Positions 6,013 to 7,579 of a stretch of DNA of 7,579 nucleotides are shown here, piece after piece (position 1 is the stretch's first letter; every line of letters starts with the position of its first letter). The position numbers and the translations under genes are program-made. This stretch comes from Betaproteobacteria bacterium. GTDB taxonomy: Bacteria > Pseudomonadota > Gammaproteobacteria > Burkholderiales > Casimicrobiaceae. Under the pieces are notes generated by a model that had not been told where the DNA came from, searched no databases, and saw only the letters and a list, made by a program, of their open reading frames with translations. The stretch covers positions 1 to 7,579 of the forward strand of contig VBDA01000068.1 in assembly GCA_005883655.1 (NCBI GenBank), read 5' to 3'.

Positions 6013-6050
6013 CGGAGGAAAAACTCCGGGTAGTTTCCCTCTTGGGGAAA
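6013..6050 (+). promoter_or_regulatory. Two tandem hairpins in the leader of the VOC gene
   Basis: The 94 bp between the ClsC gene and the VOC gene contain CGGAG-GAAAAA-CTCCG (6013-6028) and TTTCCC-TCTTG-GGGAAA (6034-6050). The second ends just before the Shine-Dalgarno AAAGGA (6053-6058). TTTCC (6034-6038) could pair instead with GGAAA (6056-6060) and mask that site. Neither hairpin is followed by a T-tract, so they are not good terminators. A regulatory role is a guess. Confidence 0.35.
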
Positions 6051-6063
6051 AGAAAGGAAAAAT

Positions 6064-6474
6064 ATGAACCCAGTCGTACATTTTGAAATGCCTTATGAAG
6101 ACAAGAATCGGATGGCCGCTTTCTACACCAAAGCCTTCGGATGGAAGCCGCAAATGCTCGGTCCCGAAATGGGTGAGTACGTTGTGGTTACCACGGCCGA
6201 AGCCGACGAAAAAGACCGGCCGAAAAATCCGGGAACGATCAATGGCGGTTTCTACAAAAAACCGGAGGATCCACTTGGTCAGCATCCATCGATTGTCATT
6301 GCAGTAACGGATATTGAAGAAGCATTGAAAAAGGTGAGAGGGGCGGGAGGGAAGGTGCTCGGGGAGCCGATGGATATTCCTGGCATTGGTTTGTATGCAG
6401 GCTTTCTCGATACCGAAGGCAACCGAGTGAGCCTTCTCCAGCCTTCCGCACAAATGTCGCCTATCAAAACATGA
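6064..6474 (+). CDS. VOC family (glyoxalase/bleomycin-resistance fold) protein
   Basis: A 136-residue protein of the vicinal oxygen chelate superfamily, COG3324-like subgroup. Two beta-alpha-beta-beta-beta modules are visible: residues 1-64 (VVHFEMPYEDKNRMAAFYTKAFGW, then GTINGGFYKK) and 75-127 (PSIVIAVTDIEEALKKV, then GGKVLGEPMDIPGIG, and DTEGNRVSLLQ). His6, Glu8 and the Glu of DTEGN (118) are possible metal ligands, but the set is incomplete compared with true glyoxalase I, so the reaction cannot be named; many relatives are uncharacterised. It is preceded by AAAGGA at good spacing. It follows the ClsC gene on the same strand and may be cotranscribed. Roughly 50% G+C over the first 240 bp, with many AAA and GAA codons, sets it apart from its neighbours and hints at separate origin or different expression. 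Confidence 0.9.
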   Translation: MNPVVHFEMPYEDKNRMAAFYTKAFGWKPQMLGPEMGEYVVVTTAEADEKDRPKNPGTINGGFYKKPEDPLGQHPSIVIAVTDIEEALKKVRGAGGKVLGEPMDIPGIGLYAGFLDTEGNRVSLLQPSAQMSPIKT

Positions 6475-7579
6475 TCCAGCCCATGAGGAAGAGCGTGTTG
6501 TTGTCTCGGGCATTGCGCCCGAAGCCATCGTAGTTCGTCCGGCTGCCATTGAACTCTCGATAGGCCGTATATTGGAGCAGGAGCCGCACATCGCGTCGCG
6601 GCAACCAGTCCAGCTCGGCGATGTAGCCGCTGGTCTTGGGGCTCCCGGTCGCGCTTCCGGTTACGGCCTCTCCGGTGTTGTAGAGAGCGTCGTCAGCATC
6701 GCCAGTTGTGCGAAAGTATGCCAGGGTCGCCCCATATTGCTGGTCGTAGTAATAGGTGACTTTGCCCTTGAGAGCTCGCAGTCGGTCGGAAGGGTTGCTT
6801 GCGGCGCCCGCGCCAAAGGTCGCGTCAAGATCCTGCGTTTCCTTGATCCAGTTGAGCTGCGTAGAGAAGCGATGACGGTCGGTGATGTACTGATACTGAG
6901 CGTCGATGCCCAAATCGCGGTAGCGATCGGTGGGTCCTGTTGGATCAAGGCTGTCGGGAAACTTCCGCGCGTTGAGCCCGTAGGTGCCGATCATCGCGGA
7001 ATGCTTGCCTTCACCCCAGACGTGCTGAAGCGCCAGGCGCCAGTACGGTGCGGAGCCGCCCAGGACGGCGTCGCTCGTTTTATCGGTCCCGGCGCGAAAG
7101 ATCGAGAACGCTTTGTCCGCCGTGCGATAAGCCGCAACCTCTGCGTAGAGGGTCTCGTTCCATAATGTATACGCGCCTAGTCCCGCAACCTGCTGCCCGA
7201 GACCTCCATCGATCAATGCAGCTGCATTGGGAGCTACTGCCACGCTCGAGGAAGCGAAGGGGAACCCCCATGCCGGTGTCGTGTTGTAGATGTCGGAGAC
7301 GGTCGGATTGTTATTGACCGTAAGTCCGTAGGCAAGATCGGTGGCTCCGAGCTTGCGGTGATCAGCATAGCGAAGATCGACGTTATCGATGGAGCTGTGA
7401 TGGGCAACGCCGTCGTAGGTCCATTGGGTGAATGCGCCAACATGCTCGGAAATCCGGCCGGCATAGAACAAGCTCAATTGCTGTAGTACCACACGGTCGT
7501 TTCTGGGGAAATTGCTCGGATCGGCGCCAGCAGTGCTCCTGGTGTCCGTCGCCGACAGTTGCAGCATTCCTGCCAGTGG
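6464..7579 (-). CDS. Outer-membrane beta-barrel protein, C-terminal part (cut by window end)
   Basis: The reading frame stays open to the window edge, giving at least 371 residues; the start and any signal peptide lie outside. The visible part shows the alternating aromatic/hydrophobic strands of a large barrel, for example RVVLQQLSLFYAGRI, LGAYTLWNETLYAEVAAYRT, HRFSTQLNWIKETQ, KVTYYYDQQYGATLAYFRTT and VRLLLQYTAYREFNG. It ends in LFLMGWIMF, with the C-terminal Phe typical of proteins inserted by the Bam complex. The end, with NYDGFGRNARDNNTLFL, matches in my memory a proteobacterial family often labelled 'cytochrome C' in databases, yet no CxxCH heme motif is present here. Porin or electron-conduit scaffold roles are both possible. 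It converges on the VOC gene, with an 11-bp overlap of the two 3' ends. Confidence 0.8.
   Translation of the reverse strand, partial: PLAGMLQLSATDTRSTAGADPSNFPRNDRVVLQQLSLFYAGRISEHVGAFTQWTYDGVAHHSSIDNVDLRYADHRKLGATDLAYGLTVNNNPTVSDIYNTTPAWGFPFASSSVAVAPNAAALIDGGLGQQVAGLGAYTLWNETLYAEVAAYRTADKAFSIFRAGTDKTSDAVLGGSAPYWRLALQHVWGEGKHSAMIGTYGLNARKFPDSLDPTGPTDRYRDLGIDAQYQYITDRHRFSTQLNWIKETQDLDATFGAGAASNPSDRLRALKGKVTYYYDQQYGATLAYFRTTGDADDALYNTGEAVTGSATGSPKTSGYIAELDWLPRRDVRLLLQYTAYREFNGSRTNYDGFGRNARDNNTLFLMGWIMF

Noticed and set aside
5935..6591. 218-residue minus-strand frame across the VOC gene
   Set aside because: The plus-strand VOC protein matches a known family over its full length; the antisense frame matches nothing.
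6572..7165. 197-residue plus-strand frame inside the barrel gene
   Set aside because: It is antisense to the barrel gene, whose strand pattern and C-terminal Phe are convincing.

Overview
The window looks like ordinary chromosomal DNA from a GC-rich betaproteobacterium, most likely Burkholderiales of the Paraburkholderia/Caballeronia type. This rests on protein recognition (a CopG-type regulator paired with a PHB-depolymerase-family esterase, a ClsC-type phospholipase D, a CsbD protein and a Gram-negative outer-membrane barrel) and on the G/C-rich codon use of most genes. I see no tRNA or rRNA gene, insertion sequence, integrase, CRISPR array or phage gene.

Layout. Minus strand, 131-340: a small CsbD stress protein. 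Next comes a gene-free stretch of about 420 bp with several short inverted repeats. Plus strand, 764-1612: a secreted protein that is almost entirely a TolB-type beta-propeller; an unusual pair of overlapping palindromes covers its ribosome binding site and start codon. A convergent gap of 79 bp follows. Minus strand, 4122 down to 1692: a likely three-gene operon made of a ribbon-helix-helix regulator, an esterase of the PHB depolymerase/LpqC family and a TauE/SafE-type permease. The regulator's stop codon overlaps the ribosome binding site of the esterase. A perfect inverted repeat lies upstream of the regulator, inside a possible promoter spacer. Plus strand, 4404-5969: a ClsC-type cardiolipin synthase with a lipoprotein signal. 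Plus strand, 6064-6474: a small VOC (glyoxalase-fold) protein, less GC-rich than its neighbours. Minus strand, 6464 to the window end: the C-terminal part of an outer-membrane beta-barrel, overlapping the VOC gene tail-to-tail by 11 bp.

The genes share a loose envelope, stress and storage theme but do not form one obvious pathway. The only tight unit is regulator-esterase, with the permease possibly on the same transcript. I found no convincing new multi-gene system. The points most worth checking are the palindromes over the propeller gene start, the candidate operator of the regulator-esterase operon, and the lipoprotein form of ClsC without its usual partner YmdB.
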